Assembly (NCBI GenBank): GCA_964615505.1
Contig: CAZTOR010000002.1
Coordinates: 1 to 24,280 of the forward strand
Reading direction: 5' to 3'
DNA from: ARS21 sp964615505
Lineage (GTDB): Archaea; Nanobdellota; Nanobdellia; UBA10117; ARS21
Length of the DNA stretch: 24,280 bases
Each line of letters opens with the position of its first letter. Within the stretch, counting starts at the first letter, position 1. The notes under the pieces are model-generated. The model searched no databases. It worked only from the letters and a program-made list of their open reading frames with translations, and was not told the DNA's origin. Made by a program: the position numbers and the translations under genes. Below are positions 1 through 6,659 of this stretch, in pieces.

Positions 1-16
1 GCCACATATTTGTCAT
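1..16 (-). CDS. Start of a gene cut off by the window edge
   Basis: Only five codons (M-T-N-M-W) lie inside the window, so no function can be given. The start is proposed because a TATA-like stretch (about 35-44, read on the minus strand) is centred 24 nt upstream of the ATG at 16, the same spacing as for nearly every gene here. A GAGG motif also precedes the ATG. It could be chance, because the reading frame cannot be followed. Confidence 0.3.
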
Positions 17-60
17 ATAAGTACCTCGTAATCTGAATTAAAAAGGTTTTGGATGCCTTG

Positions 61-882
61 TTAAATTATTTTGTTTTTAGTTAATAGCTCTTTTCCAATA
101 ACTTTTGTAAAGATATCTGTTTCAGGTTTAGCTCCCTTAATCGCACGATTTAATGTATCTTCATCTAATTCATTAAATTCGTCTAGGGTTGAAATGTCAT
201 ACATATCCGCAAAATATCTAATATTTGATTTGATTGTTTCAAATTCGTCTTTTGTAAGTGTTAAAACTGATTTCATAAGATCGGTATGTTTATCTTCAAT
301 ATCATTTAATCTATCTAATAATTCGCTTTCTCTGAAGTTAAGCGCAAAGGATCGGTTAACCATGTCCGAAGTTATATCACCTCTACCATTAAATGCAGAC
401 AATCTTGAAAGTTTACTAGCAATTACATGTTCAGGGCTAGCAACTAGAGATTTAACACCGTACAATTCAACTGGACGCGCACTTAGATATGCATCAAATA
501 ATTGATCAAAATGCTTTTCAAAATTTTTCGGATTTCTTCTTTTTGTTTGTAGTTTTATTTTATAATTATCTTTTTCCAAATTAATATCAAGTGTTTCTCT
601 ACGCTTTTTAAAATTAGCACTAAATCCTTTGTCGTATAGATCTTCAAGTTCATAAGCTAGTGCTTCTGCTACTTGAGTGTTGTTTTGAACATGTTCTAAT
701 AAGATCATATCTATATCTGAAGTTCTTCTAAAATGTGTTTCAGGAATGTAAGATTGAACGCCAACTAGACCTCCAGAAAAATAGAAATCTTCTTTCTCTG
801 AAAAAGATTCAAGTACCTCATTAACTACATCATCATTTCGATGAAATGAGAATATATCTCTTTCACGTGAAGTGCTTTCCAT
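61..882 (-). CDS. AbiEii-like nucleotidyltransferase-fold protein
   Basis: A 273-residue protein resembling the AbiEii/DUF1814 nucleotidyltransferase family, whose members act as toxins of type IV toxin-antitoxin or abortive-infection systems by modifying RNA. Visible in the sequence are the GG pair (residues 37-38), followed by an R-x-T-S-D-I-D segment with the metal-binding Asp pair D56-x-D58, and a later S-P-E-H-V-I-A-S-K-L segment matching the region where the family has a conserved Lys. The C-terminal third is charged and helical. The ATG at 882 lies 24 nt from a TATA-like box, so it is probably transcribed on its own, 38 nt after the Fe-S operon. No AbiEi-type winged-helix antitoxin is seen next to it within the window; the next gene downstream is cut off. 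It could instead be a housekeeping NTase-fold protein. Family assignment is fairly good, toxin role uncertain. Confidence 0.6.
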   Translation of the reverse strand: MESTSRERDIFSFHRNDDVVNEVLESFSEKEDFYFSGGLVGVQSYIPETHFRRTSDIDMILLEHVQNNTQVAEALAYELEDLYDKGFSANFKKRRETLDINLEKDNYKIKLQTKRRNPKNFEKHFDQLFDAYLSARPVELYGVKSLVASPEHVIASKLSRLSAFNGRGDITSDMVNRSFALNFRESELLDRLNDIEDKHTDLMKSVLTLTKDEFETIKSNIRYFADMYDISTLDEFNELDEDTLNRAIKGAKPETDIFTKVIGKELLTKNKII

Positions 883-899
883 TATTTTAACGAATTTTT

Positions 900-911
900 T
901 CGATTTAAAAG
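900..911 (-). promoter_or_regulatory. TATA-like box of the AbiEii-like gene
   Basis: TTTTAAATC on the minus strand is centred about 24 nt upstream of the ATG at 882, which predicts a leaderless transcript independent of the Fe-S operon. Confidence 0.5.
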
Positions 912-920
912 CTTAACTAT

Positions 921-1448
921 TTAGGCGAAGCTCTTACCACACCCACATGACTCTTCCGAATTCGGGTTTGATATTCTAAAACCTGATTCATTTAGAGTGT
1001 CCAAATATTCAATTTTTGAACCTCTTAAAAGATTTTTCGATTCAGAATCCATGACAAATTTGACACCATTCGATTCGATTAATACGTCGTCGTCTTTCAT
1101 TTCATCAAAATCAAGTTTATATTGGAATCCTGCGCAACCGCCCGCGATTACTTGAATTCTCAAAATAGCCTCTTTATTTTCCTTTTTTGCCATTTCTCTT
1201 AATTTTTCAGAAGCATTACTTGTAGCTACAAATTCTCCCTTCTCGACAGTTAGTGCAGCGTTAATTTCAGAAACCAATTTATCAATTTTTTCATCTGAAA
1301 ATCCGTGACCTTTACATCCACCTTCTAATGTTTCCCAATATTGAACTGCGCAACCAACACAGTGTAATCCATAAGATAACATAACTTCGATTGCCTCAGG
1401 ATGGTTCTTGATTATGTCACCAATTGTCATTTCCTTTGTTACTTTCAT
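921..1448 (-). CDS. DUF1858 domain fused to an A-type Fe-S carrier (IscA/ErpA/HesB)
   Basis: Predicted Fe-S cluster carrier of 175 residues. Residues 1-65 match DUF1858, the small domain of the hybrid-cluster-associated ScdA/RIC N-terminal type, with the T-I-G-D-I-I start and the hallmark C30-x2-C33 plus C45. Residues 80-175 are an A-type carrier with the three cluster-binding cysteines C105 (G-G-C-A-G) and C168-x-C170 (C-G-C-G). I chose the ATG at 1448 because it overlaps the ferredoxin stop as ATGA, the coupling used elsewhere in this window. A start at 1484 would add 12 low-complexity residues inside the ferredoxin gene. The context suggests that it assembles or repairs clusters, perhaps that of the neighbouring ferredoxin. 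The fused DUF1858 is the odd part: it adds three more potential cluster or metal ligands. Domain calls are secure; the physiological target is inference. Confidence 0.85.
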   Translation of the reverse strand: MKVTKEMTIGDIIKNHPEAIEVMLSYGLHCVGCAVQYWETLEGGCKGHGFSDEKIDKLVSEINAALTVEKGEFVATSNASEKLREMAKKENKEAILRIQVIAGGCAGFQYKLDFDEMKDDDVLIESNGVKFVMDSESKNLLRGSKIEYLDTLNESGFRISNPNSEESCGCGKSFA

Positions 1449-1690
1449 TCTATTTTCGTTACCGTTATTGCTTGTACTGGACAAACATCTTGGGATTGAA
1501 TTGCTTTATCGACATCAATTTTTTTTTCGTCAATTTCAATATATTCAATCCCGTCTTCCTCAACTCTTCCGTCAAGCAAGATGTGCGCTTTTCCATCTGA
1601 ACCAATTTCCCATAGCTCAGGATAAACATCTGAACATGCAAATGCGCCAATACACTTGTCTAAATCAATCTCGACACGGTATTTACCCAT
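1445..1690 (-). CDS. Small single-cluster ferredoxin with three ligand Cys
   Basis: An 81-residue acidic ferredoxin, an intracellular electron carrier. The first ligand block reads C13-I-G-A16-F-A-C19, where four-Cys relatives have C-x2-C-x2-C, and the final ligand is C70-P71. With Ala at position 16, where [4Fe-4S] ferredoxins have Cys (or Asp in Pyrococcus), only three Cys ligands remain, which favours a [3Fe-4S] cluster. This is an inference from family knowledge. The usual following C-P of the first block is Y23-P24. The gene is translationally coupled (ATGA overlap) to the DUF1858-IscA gene. A TTAAAAAG box centred about 25 nt upstream of the ATG suggests its own leaderless transcript as well as cotranscription with the 31-codon ORF. 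Confidence 0.85.
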   Translation of the reverse strand: MGKYRVEIDLDKCIGAFACSDVYPELWEIGSDGKAHILLDGRVEEDGIEYIEIDEKKIDVDKAIQSQDVCPVQAITVTKIE

Positions 1691-1720
1691 ATTATTTCGT
1701 AAATTCTCCCTTTTTAATCA

Positions 1721-1816
1721 TTACTCTTCCTCATATTTTGTCTGTTTCGGTGTTCCTTTCCGATATGAATTAAGAAGTTTCATTGCCTCTTTCATTAAAT
1801 CTCTCTTATTTTTCAT
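1721..1816 (-). CDS. 31-residue ORF, function unknown
   Basis: A very short reading frame, rich in Lys and Glu, with no recognisable domain and no membrane segment. Its support is positional: the ATG at 1816 lies 25 nt from a TATA-like box (about 1835-1847) that fits the leaderless pattern of this genome, and it is the first possible ORF of the ferredoxin operon. Between it and ferredoxin is only a 9-codon frame (1692-1721) that starts at the TAATG junction and stops one base before the ferredoxin ATG. It could be a real peptide, a translated leader, or chance. Confidence 0.35.
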   Translation of the reverse strand: MKNKRDLMKEAMKLLNSYRKGTPKQTKYEEE

Positions 1817-1830
1817 CTAATAATTAGTTT

Positions 1831-1848
1831 ATTAAAATATTAAAAAGT
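1831..1848. promoter_or_regulatory. Shared divergent TATA region (Fe-S operon / Sua5)
   Basis: An A/T-only stretch with an AATATT core lies midway between the ATG at 1816 (minus) and the ATG at 1868 (plus), about 25 nt from each. One TATA region therefore seems to serve both directions, unless two boxes overlap. Confidence 0.5.
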
Positions 1849-1867
1849 ATTGAGTTTAGAGAATATC

Positions 1868-2389
1868 ATGTTAAAATCAGATATTTTGAAAGGTAAGATT
1901 TTTGTTTATCCTACTGATACAATATATGGTATTGGATGCGATGCTACAAATGATACTTCGGTATTAAAAATTCGCAAAATAAAAAATCGAGACAAAAAAC
2001 CTTTCTCAATTATTGCTCCTTCAAAGAAATGGATTTTCCAAAATTTTGAAGTAAAACACAAAGATTTATTGAATAAGTTACCTGGACCTTTTACATTTGT
2101 TATGAAACTAAAGAATAAGTCAGCAATTTCGAAACACGTTTCGTATACAGATAAAGTGGGAATAAGAATACCTAATAATTCTTTTACTCGAAAAGTTCAG
2201 AGATCAGGCAAACCGTTTGTTACAACTTCAGTAAATGTATCAGGAGAACCTCATTTAGTAAATCCGTCAAAAATTAAGGCCAATATTTATCAAAAAATCG
2301 ATATATTGGTTGATGAAGGAAATTTATCCGGAAAGCCTTCTACTGTATTTGACTTGACTGAAAATAAACCAAAAATTCTACGAAATTAA
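1868..2389 (+). CDS. Sua5/YrdC threonylcarbamoyl-AMP synthase
   Basis: A 173-residue single-domain protein of the Sua5/YciO/YrdC family. It makes L-threonylcarbamoyladenylate from threonine, bicarbonate and ATP, the first step of t6A37 formation in ANN-decoding tRNAs. The tRNA-Ile(GAU) in this window would be a substrate. Signature segments are Y-P-T-D-T-I-Y-G-I-G near the N terminus, the K-I-K-N-R-D-K-K-P-F segment, L-P-G-P-F-T, the G-I-R-I-P strand, and T-S-V-N-V-S-G near the C terminus. The C-terminal Sua5 domain is absent, as in YrdC-type enzymes. I prefer the ATG at 1868 because the TATA-like box is about 25 nt upstream; a TTG at 1850 would add six residues. The stop codon overlaps the stop of the convergent membrane-protein gene. 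Confidence 0.85.
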   Translation: MLKSDILKGKIFVYPTDTIYGIGCDATNDTSVLKIRKIKNRDKKPFSIIAPSKKWIFQNFEVKHKDLLNKLPGPFTFVMKLKNKSAISKHVSYTDKVGIRIPNNSFTRKVQRSGKPFVTTSVNVSGEPHLVNPSKIKANIYQKIDILVDEGNLSGKPSTVFDLTENKPKILRN

Positions 2390-2817
2390 CAAGTTGTTTT
2401 AGCTAGTTTAGAAAGTGCAAAAACTAAAATCCCTAGTGCTAGAATTTTTAATTCTAATCCATATAGCGGGAAGAAAGAAATAAATCCTGCAACACCTAGA
2501 TATCCTGCTAAAGTTATACTGCACGCAGCACATCCAAAAAATAAAGTACCAATTATACCTCCAATAAGCCCCTCGCCTTGATGAAATTTTTTAGTAGTAT
2601 CGTAATTATGTATAAATAATGCCAGAAAAGCAGCAAACACAAAAGCAATTCCAATATCTGTTGCAAGTTGAAAGTATGCAACTGTTCCAAAATTATTCAA
2701 ATTTAATTCCAAATTAGTAAAATAAGTTATGATTAATAAAAGAGTAAATAACGAAAATAAAAATACTAATCTGTATTTCTTTTCAGATAAAACAGCTTTA
2801 ATTTGTTCAAAATTCAT
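2386..2817 (-). CDS. Four-helix membrane protein with an intramembrane CxxC
   Basis: A 143-residue integral membrane protein with about four hydrophobic segments (roughly 17-34, 52-70, 84-112, 122-139). The third carries F-F-G-C96-A-A-C99-S-I-T-L-A, a CxxC in a glycine-rich membrane segment, and the protein ends in a Cys. I do not recognise a named family with confidence. As last gene of the redox operon (ATGA-type overlap with the MauE-like gene upstream), a thiol-disulfide or electron-relay role in the membrane, analogous to CcdA/DsbD or the MauE/DoxX group, is a reasonable inference. Alternatively the cysteines bind metal. It ends tail to tail with Sua5, stop codons overlapping, so neither gene has room for a separate terminator. 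Confidence 0.7.
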   Translation of the reverse strand: MNFEQIKAVLSEKKYRLVFLFSLFTLLLIITYFTNLELNLNNFGTVAYFQLATDIGIAFVFAAFLALFIHNYDTTKKFHQGEGLIGGIIGTLFFGCAACSITLAGYLGVAGFISFFPLYGLELKILALGILVFALSKLAKTTC

Positions 2818-3203
2818 ATTAATAATATTGTAATGGCCATTAGACCCATAACTATGTCTTCAACTAAGGTAAATTTAGTTAAAGGAATATTAAGATGATG
2901 ACCTAGTTTTCCTAAACAAGCACACTGTATTTTTTTATTTTCTCTTAGTGCTTTAGATACACCCGCAACTCCAATTGTCATTAATACTAGTAAAATCCCT
3001 GCGATAAGTTTTATATTCCAAGCAGATAGTAACGCAATACCTATCATAATTTCAAGTATAGGATATATATTCGAATAAGTCTTATTTTTCATTGCAATTA
3101 AATCATATTTTCTAAAGTTTTTAGTAAATCTGTCCCAGTCCAAAACTTTCAAAATACCTACTGCAACTAGAAACCAACCCATAAAAGTAATCATCCATTC
3201 CAT
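2814..3203 (-). CDS. MauE/DoxX-like membrane protein
   Basis: A 129-residue protein with four predicted helices (about 4-20, 47-60, 64-83, 113-129). It resembles the MauE/DoxX-like membrane family; MauE is needed for disulfide formation in methylamine dehydrogenase, and DoxX-type proteins often partner thioredoxin-like proteins. The diagnostic part is the loop Q-C94-A-C96-L-G before the last helix, followed by the T-L-V-E-D-I-V-M segment typical of the group. The ATG at 3203 overlaps the reductase stop as TAATG; a GTG at 3209 is possible but less likely. Its place between a thioredoxin reductase and a CxxC membrane protein points to electron transfer across the membrane. Direction and partner are inferred. 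Confidence 0.75.
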   Translation of the reverse strand: MEWMITFMGWFLVAVGILKVLDWDRFTKNFRKYDLIAMKNKTYSNIYPILEIMIGIALLSAWNIKLIAGILLVLMTIGVAGVSKALRENKKIQCACLGKLGHHLNIPLTKFTLVEDIVMGLMAITILLI

Positions 3204-4108
3204 TACCACTTATTGTTCTTTATGAAATTATAAATACTTTCTGCAGCAACTGAACCTTCAGCTGCTGAAGTAATAAATTGTTTCAGAGTATGACGCGTAG
3301 TAATGTCACCTGCAGCACAAAATCCCTTAATATTCGTTTTTTGATGGTTATCAACCGGAATAAATCCTGAAGCGTTAGTTTTTACACCAACATCTTTTGC
3401 TAAATAACTAAGAGGTATGTGTCCAATCTCAATAAATGCTGCATCAATTTCAAGTTTTCGACCGTTTTTCAATTTAATCCCTTTAAGTAATTTATCGCCA
3501 TAAAATTCAGATGCCTCGTTTTCAAACATAAGTTTAATCTTATTATTTTCTTTCATTTGTTTTTGAGTAATGGGTTCTGCTCTCATGTAATTTTTTCGAA
3601 TCAGAGTGTAAACTTGCCGTCCATATTCTGAAAGAAATAAACTCCCTAGACCTGCTGCGTCACCTCCACCAATTACTGCAATTTTCTTTTTAGCGTAAAT
3701 TGGTCCATCGCAAGTATAACAATAATGTACTCCTTTTCCTGCAAATTCTTTTTCTCCAGGTATTCCTAGTTCTTTATGTTTCATTCCAAGAGCATAAATT
3801 AAGGATTTTCCGTGATATGTTTTGTCAGCTTTTATTGAAAATGAACCATCTCTCAGCTTAGCTATATTAGTTACTTCTGTTTCAATACGATCAACATTAT
3901 ATTCATCTACGTGCTTTACAAATTTATTCATTAATTCCATTCCTGAAAAACCAGGATCACCAATCCAATTATCTACTTTGTGTGCTATATTTCCGGTACC
4001 ACCAAATTCTTTAGCAATAATCAATGTTTTCAAATTGTATCTTGCTGAATAAAGTGCAGCACCCAGTCCTGCGGCACCGCCTCCAATGATTATAACATCG
4101 TATTTCAT
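3203..4108 (-). CDS. trxB: Thioredoxin-reductase-like flavoprotein
   Basis: A 301-residue class II pyridine nucleotide-disulfide oxidoreductase. It has the N-terminal FAD-binding G-G-G-A-A-G (9-14), the redox-active C130-Y-T-C133-D in the middle domain as in low-molecular-weight thioredoxin reductases, a second nucleotide-binding G-G-G-D-A-A (147-152), and the C-terminal G-F-C-A-A-G-D-I FAD motif. Family members pass electrons from NAD(P)H to thioredoxin or glutaredoxin-like proteins. Here the glutaredoxin-like gene two positions upstream is an obvious candidate partner. The ATG overlaps the glutamate dehydrogenase stop by 4 nt and is preceded by a GGAAGG Shine-Dalgarno-like sequence. NADPH versus NADH specificity cannot be read by eye, and some archaeal relatives use F420H2. 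Confidence 0.9.
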   Translation of the reverse strand: MKYDVIIIGGGAAGLGAALYSARYNLKTLIIAKEFGGTGNIAHKVDNWIGDPGFSGMELMNKFVKHVDEYNVDRIETEVTNIAKLRDGSFSIKADKTYHGKSLIYALGMKHKELGIPGEKEFAGKGVHYCYTCDGPIYAKKKIAVIGGGDAAGLGSLFLSEYGRQVYTLIRKNYMRAEPITQKQMKENNKIKLMFENEASEFYGDKLLKGIKLKNGRKLEIDAAFIEIGHIPLSYLAKDVGVKTNASGFIPVDNHQKTNIKGFCAAGDITTRHTLKQFITSAAEGSVAAESIYNFIKNNKW

Positions 4109-5346
4109 ATCCTTCCTCTCAACCTCATAGCATCAACAACACGTTTAATTGCGATCATATATGCGGTTTCTCTAAAATTAATATCCTTTTCCTTTTCATA
4201 TGATTTGTAAACTCTAGAAAATGATTGTGTCAATACTTGGTCTAAGTTTTTGTTATATTTTTTCAAAGACCAGCGATCACCGTTATTATTCATTGTCCAT
4301 TCAAAATAACTACCTACTACTCCTCCAGCGTTACATAATATATCAGGAATCACAAAAATACCTCTTTTGAATAAAATATGGTCTGCTTTATTAGTAGTTG
4401 GACCGTTTGCGCCTTCCGCAATAATTTTAGCATGAAGTTTGTTTGCATTTTTTTCAGTTATTACTCCTTCCACTGCACAGGGTACCAAAATATCACATTT
4501 CTGTTCAAGAAGACTTTCATTACTCATATGTTTAACTCCTTTCATTGTTGAAAGTTTACCTTCTTTATTTTTATGTGCTAAAACGTCTTTGAACTTGATA
4601 CCTTTTTCATTAAATATTGCTCCTGAAGAGTCAGAATATCCTGTAATTTTAATTCCCAATTCTTCATAATTTTTGGCAGCAAATTTACCTACATTACCAA
4701 ATCCTTGAATAATTGCAGTAGTTTGACGCGGTTTCAATTTTAATTTTTTTAGAGCCTCTCTAGTATTAATAACAACACCAAGCCCTGTTGCTTCAGCCCT
4801 TCCTTCATGACCCCCTAATTCAACAGGTTTTCCAGTAAATGTTCCTGGAGCAGAAGTTTTCATCAAGTTTTCATAAGATTCTAGCATCCATGCCATGGTT
4901 TGAGAATTAGTATATACGTCAGGTGCAGGAATATCTTTCCAAGGTCCAATTATTTTTCTAATCTTTTTTATATACGCTTTTGACAATCTTTCGAGTTCAT
5001 GGTTTGATAATTTTCGCGGATCACAAATAATTCCGCCCTTTGCACCACCAAAAGGTAAATTAGTTAGAGCACATTTCCAAGTCATCCATGCGGAAAGAGC
5101 TTTAATTGTTTCAGCAGTCTCATCTGGATGAAATCTGATTCCGCCCTTATAGGGACCCAAGGCATTATTATATTGACTTCTAAAACCCATAAACTTTGCA
5201 CGTCTACCGCTATCTAATCTAATTCTTACCCAAAATGAATAGAATAATTCTGGCTCTTTTAACTTGGCCCGAAGAGGCCTACTTATACTTAACTTATCTG
5301 CAGCAGAATCAATTTGCCGCTTAGCTTCATCAAAGGGCGAGCTCAT
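4105..5346 (-). CDS. gdhA: Glutamate dehydrogenase
   Basis: A 413-residue Glu/Leu/Phe/Val dehydrogenase that interconverts glutamate and 2-oxoglutarate plus ammonia with NAD(P). The N-terminal catalytic domain contains K-G-G-I-R-F-H-P (67-74), a Lys at 91 in W-K-C-A-L, and the glycine-rich active-site segment L-P-F-G-G-A-K103-G-G with the catalytic Lys. The P-A-P-D-V segment follows. The Rossmann domain has G-F-G-N-V-G, followed at the end of the second strand by Y-S-D-S. Length is normal for the hexameric archaeal enzyme. It is coupled to the glutaredoxin-like gene upstream (ATGA) and the reductase gene downstream (4-nt overlap). Placement between two thiol-redox genes could mean that it supplies NADPH for the reductase, which is inference. 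Confidence 0.95.
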   Translation of the reverse strand: MSSPFDEAKRQIDSAADKLSISRPLRAKLKEPELFYSFWVRIRLDSGRRAKFMGFRSQYNNALGPYKGGIRFHPDETAETIKALSAWMTWKCALTNLPFGGAKGGIICDPRKLSNHELERLSKAYIKKIRKIIGPWKDIPAPDVYTNSQTMAWMLESYENLMKTSAPGTFTGKPVELGGHEGRAEATGLGVVINTREALKKLKLKPRQTTAIIQGFGNVGKFAAKNYEELGIKITGYSDSSGAIFNEKGIKFKDVLAHKNKEGKLSTMKGVKHMSNESLLEQKCDILVPCAVEGVITEKNANKLHAKIIAEGANGPTTNKADHILFKRGIFVIPDILCNAGGVVGSYFEWTMNNNGDRWSLKKYNKNLDQVLTQSFSRVYKSYEKEKDINFRETAYMIAIKRVVDAMRLRGRI

Positions 5347-5573
5347 ATTTTAAGAGTTTTTTTTAATCGATCTTTATTAAATCCAATTATTATTTCATTA
5401 CCTATGGCAATTACTGGAACCCCCATCTGACCAGATTTTTCTAACAATTCTGCTGCCAGTTTAGGATTCTTCTGAACATTTTTTTCAGTATATTTAATTT
5501 TATTTTCATCAAAGAATTCCATTGCCTTGTGACACCAAGGACATACGTTTGTTGTATAAATTTCAACTTCCAT
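5343..5573 (-). CDS. Glutaredoxin-like protein
   Basis: A 76-residue single-domain thioredoxin-fold protein. The active site C11-P-W-C14 follows the first beta strand, the cis-proline segment is G-V-P-V, and the C terminus has I-I-I-G-F-N-K, typical of the NrdH/glutaredoxin-like group. Such proteins are small cytosolic thiol reductants. Archaea usually lack glutathione-based systems, so reduction by the reductase encoded in the same operon is more likely than by glutathione. It is the first gene of a five-gene minus-strand operon, with a TATA-like box centred 24 nt upstream of the ATG, which predicts a leaderless transcript. Confidence 0.9.
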   Translation of the reverse strand: MEVEIYTTNVCPWCHKAMEFFDENKIKYTEKNVQKNPKLAAELLEKSGQMGVPVIAIGNEIIIGFNKDRLKKTLKI

Positions 5574-5590
5574 TTATGAAAAAATATCTT

Positions 5591-5605
5591 TGAATTAATA
5601 AGTTT
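5591..5605 (-). promoter_or_regulatory. TATA-like box of the redox operon
   Basis: CTTATTAATT on the minus strand is centred 24 nt upstream of the glutaredoxin-like ATG at 5573. It overlaps the 3' end of the zincin gene. Confidence 0.5.
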
Positions 5606-6575
5606 ATTTGTTATTTGGAGGTGACTTTAATAGATTCTTATAAGCTATATTGAATGCATTTTTAAAATATCTTTTCTGGTATGTTTTGTTATTCTTCAAA
5701 TTTTTAAAAGAATGCTTAATTAAATTATCAAATTCATTTGCGATCTTAGGAATATAGATCTCATAGTTGTCTCCAATAAAATTTAATAATCGTTTTATTT
5801 TTCGATTTCCATTTTTCAGCCATAACATTCCAAAAGGAATTATAATTGGTAAAAGACCTAGTTCAAACATTACTGCAGCACCAACGCTTCTCTCAAAAGA
5901 AGCCTTAAATACTTCGTTACATTTTTTCTTTGAAGTTATAGCGCAAACTTCGGAACTGTAATATTTATTAAAATTAAGATTTGCTTGTTTTAGCGTTTTT
6001 TGATTTAAATAATATTGAGTATAATCTTCTAACATGGCATCACCTAAACCAACCTCTATTAATTCTTTATTTGCGTACACATCCTTTAATGTAAAATTTG
6101 CTTGTCTCCCAATTTCTGCAAAAATCAAATCAATATCACTTTTTTTATATAGTTTATATAATTTTTTCAATTTTGGTTTAAATTCATGAAATGCCTCTAT
6201 ACCATTTTTCCTAATTTCAGTATCTAGGCCTCGACGCCTTTGTTCGATATGCATTAATTCATGAGCGATAATTCCTTGAAGTGCTAAAGAATTGCGTTTT
6301 AGATATTGTTCGTTCTTTTTAGTTATGCTGATTATAATTAAATCAAATTCACCAGCAGTTATTGAAATTGAAGTTGGATCTTCAAAATAAGAATCTCTGA
6401 ATTCTTTCCTGAATTCAGCAGGAATTCTTCGAGAAATTGTTCCAAAATGTTTAGCTTCATCAATGACTAAAATTTCTTCTATGGAGTCCGGTATTTTCCA
6501 TTTAAGATATATATCTAAAAGTGCAGATTTTACCATATCTTCTTTTATATTACCTTTTATAGTTAGGTTAGTCAT
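5604..6575 (-). CDS. Putative HExxH zinc metallopeptidase, family not recognised
   Basis: A 323-residue protein. The only strong motif is A-H105-E-L-M-H109-I-E-Q, the HExxH zinc-binding and catalytic motif of zincin peptidases. A third ligand is probably a downstream acidic residue in the 150-190 region (several Glu in F-A-E-I-G-R and D-A-M-L-E-D), but I cannot pinpoint it. Before the motif lies an alternating strand pattern (residues 70-86, hydrophobic), as in zincin folds. Residues about 230-255 contain one hydrophobic stretch (G-L-L-P-I-I-I-P-F-G-M-L), either a membrane anchor or a buried helix. No signal peptide is seen. It starts at an ATG 25 nt from a TATA-like box and is divergent from tldD, another metalloprotease gene, sharing an 84-bp intergenic region. 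Peptidase activity is inferred from the motif alone. Confidence 0.6.
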   Translation of the reverse strand: MTNLTIKGNIKEDMVKSALLDIYLKWKIPDSIEEILVIDEAKHFGTISRRIPAEFRKEFRDSYFEDPTSISITAGEFDLIIISITKKNEQYLKRNSLALQGIIAHELMHIEQRRRGLDTEIRKNGIEAFHEFKPKLKKLYKLYKKSDIDLIFAEIGRQANFTLKDVYANKELIEVGLGDAMLEDYTQYYLNQKTLKQANLNFNKYYSSEVCAITSKKKCNEVFKASFERSVGAAVMFELGLLPIIIPFGMLWLKNGNRKIKRLLNFIGDNYEIYIPKIANEFDNLIKHSFKNLKNNKTYQKRYFKNAFNIAYKNLLKSPPNNK

Positions 6576-6593
6576 GTAGAATAATGTAGTGTG

Positions 6594-6607
6594 GAATATA
6601 TAATATT
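6594..6607 (-). promoter_or_regulatory. TATA-like box of the zincin gene
   Basis: An AATATTATATATT stretch on the minus strand is centred about 25 nt upstream of the ATG at 6575. Confidence 0.55.
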
Positions 6608-6630
6608 TTTCTCACTGCGAGAGGATAACT

Positions 6631-6641
6631 ATTTTATATTT
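6631..6641 (+). promoter_or_regulatory. TATA-like box of tldD-tldE
   Basis: TTTTATATTTT is centred about 24 nt upstream of the tldD ATG at 6660, predicting a leaderless transcript. Confidence 0.6.
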
Positions 6642-6659
6642 TACTAACCATACATTTTG

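Noticed and set aside
71..505. 144-codon plus-strand frame opposite the AbiEii-like gene
   Set aside because: Low-complexity Ser/Leu/Asn translation typical of an antisense shadow; the minus frame has family motifs and a promoter-like box.
1449..1484. Longer start for the DUF1858-IscA protein
   Set aside because: The extra residues are low complexity and lie within the ferredoxin gene; the ATGA overlap at 1448 fits coupling used elsewhere.
1692..1721. Nine-codon frame between the 31-codon ORF and ferredoxin
   Set aside because: Neat TAATG junction, but too short to support as a gene; mentioned only as possible coupling.
1408..1773. 121-codon plus-strand frame across the ferredoxin gene
   Set aside because: Hydrophobic antisense shadow of a clear ferredoxin; no start signal.
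6609..6623. Short inverted repeat between the zincin and tldD promoters
   Set aside because: Arms are only 3-4 bp, which is expected by chance.
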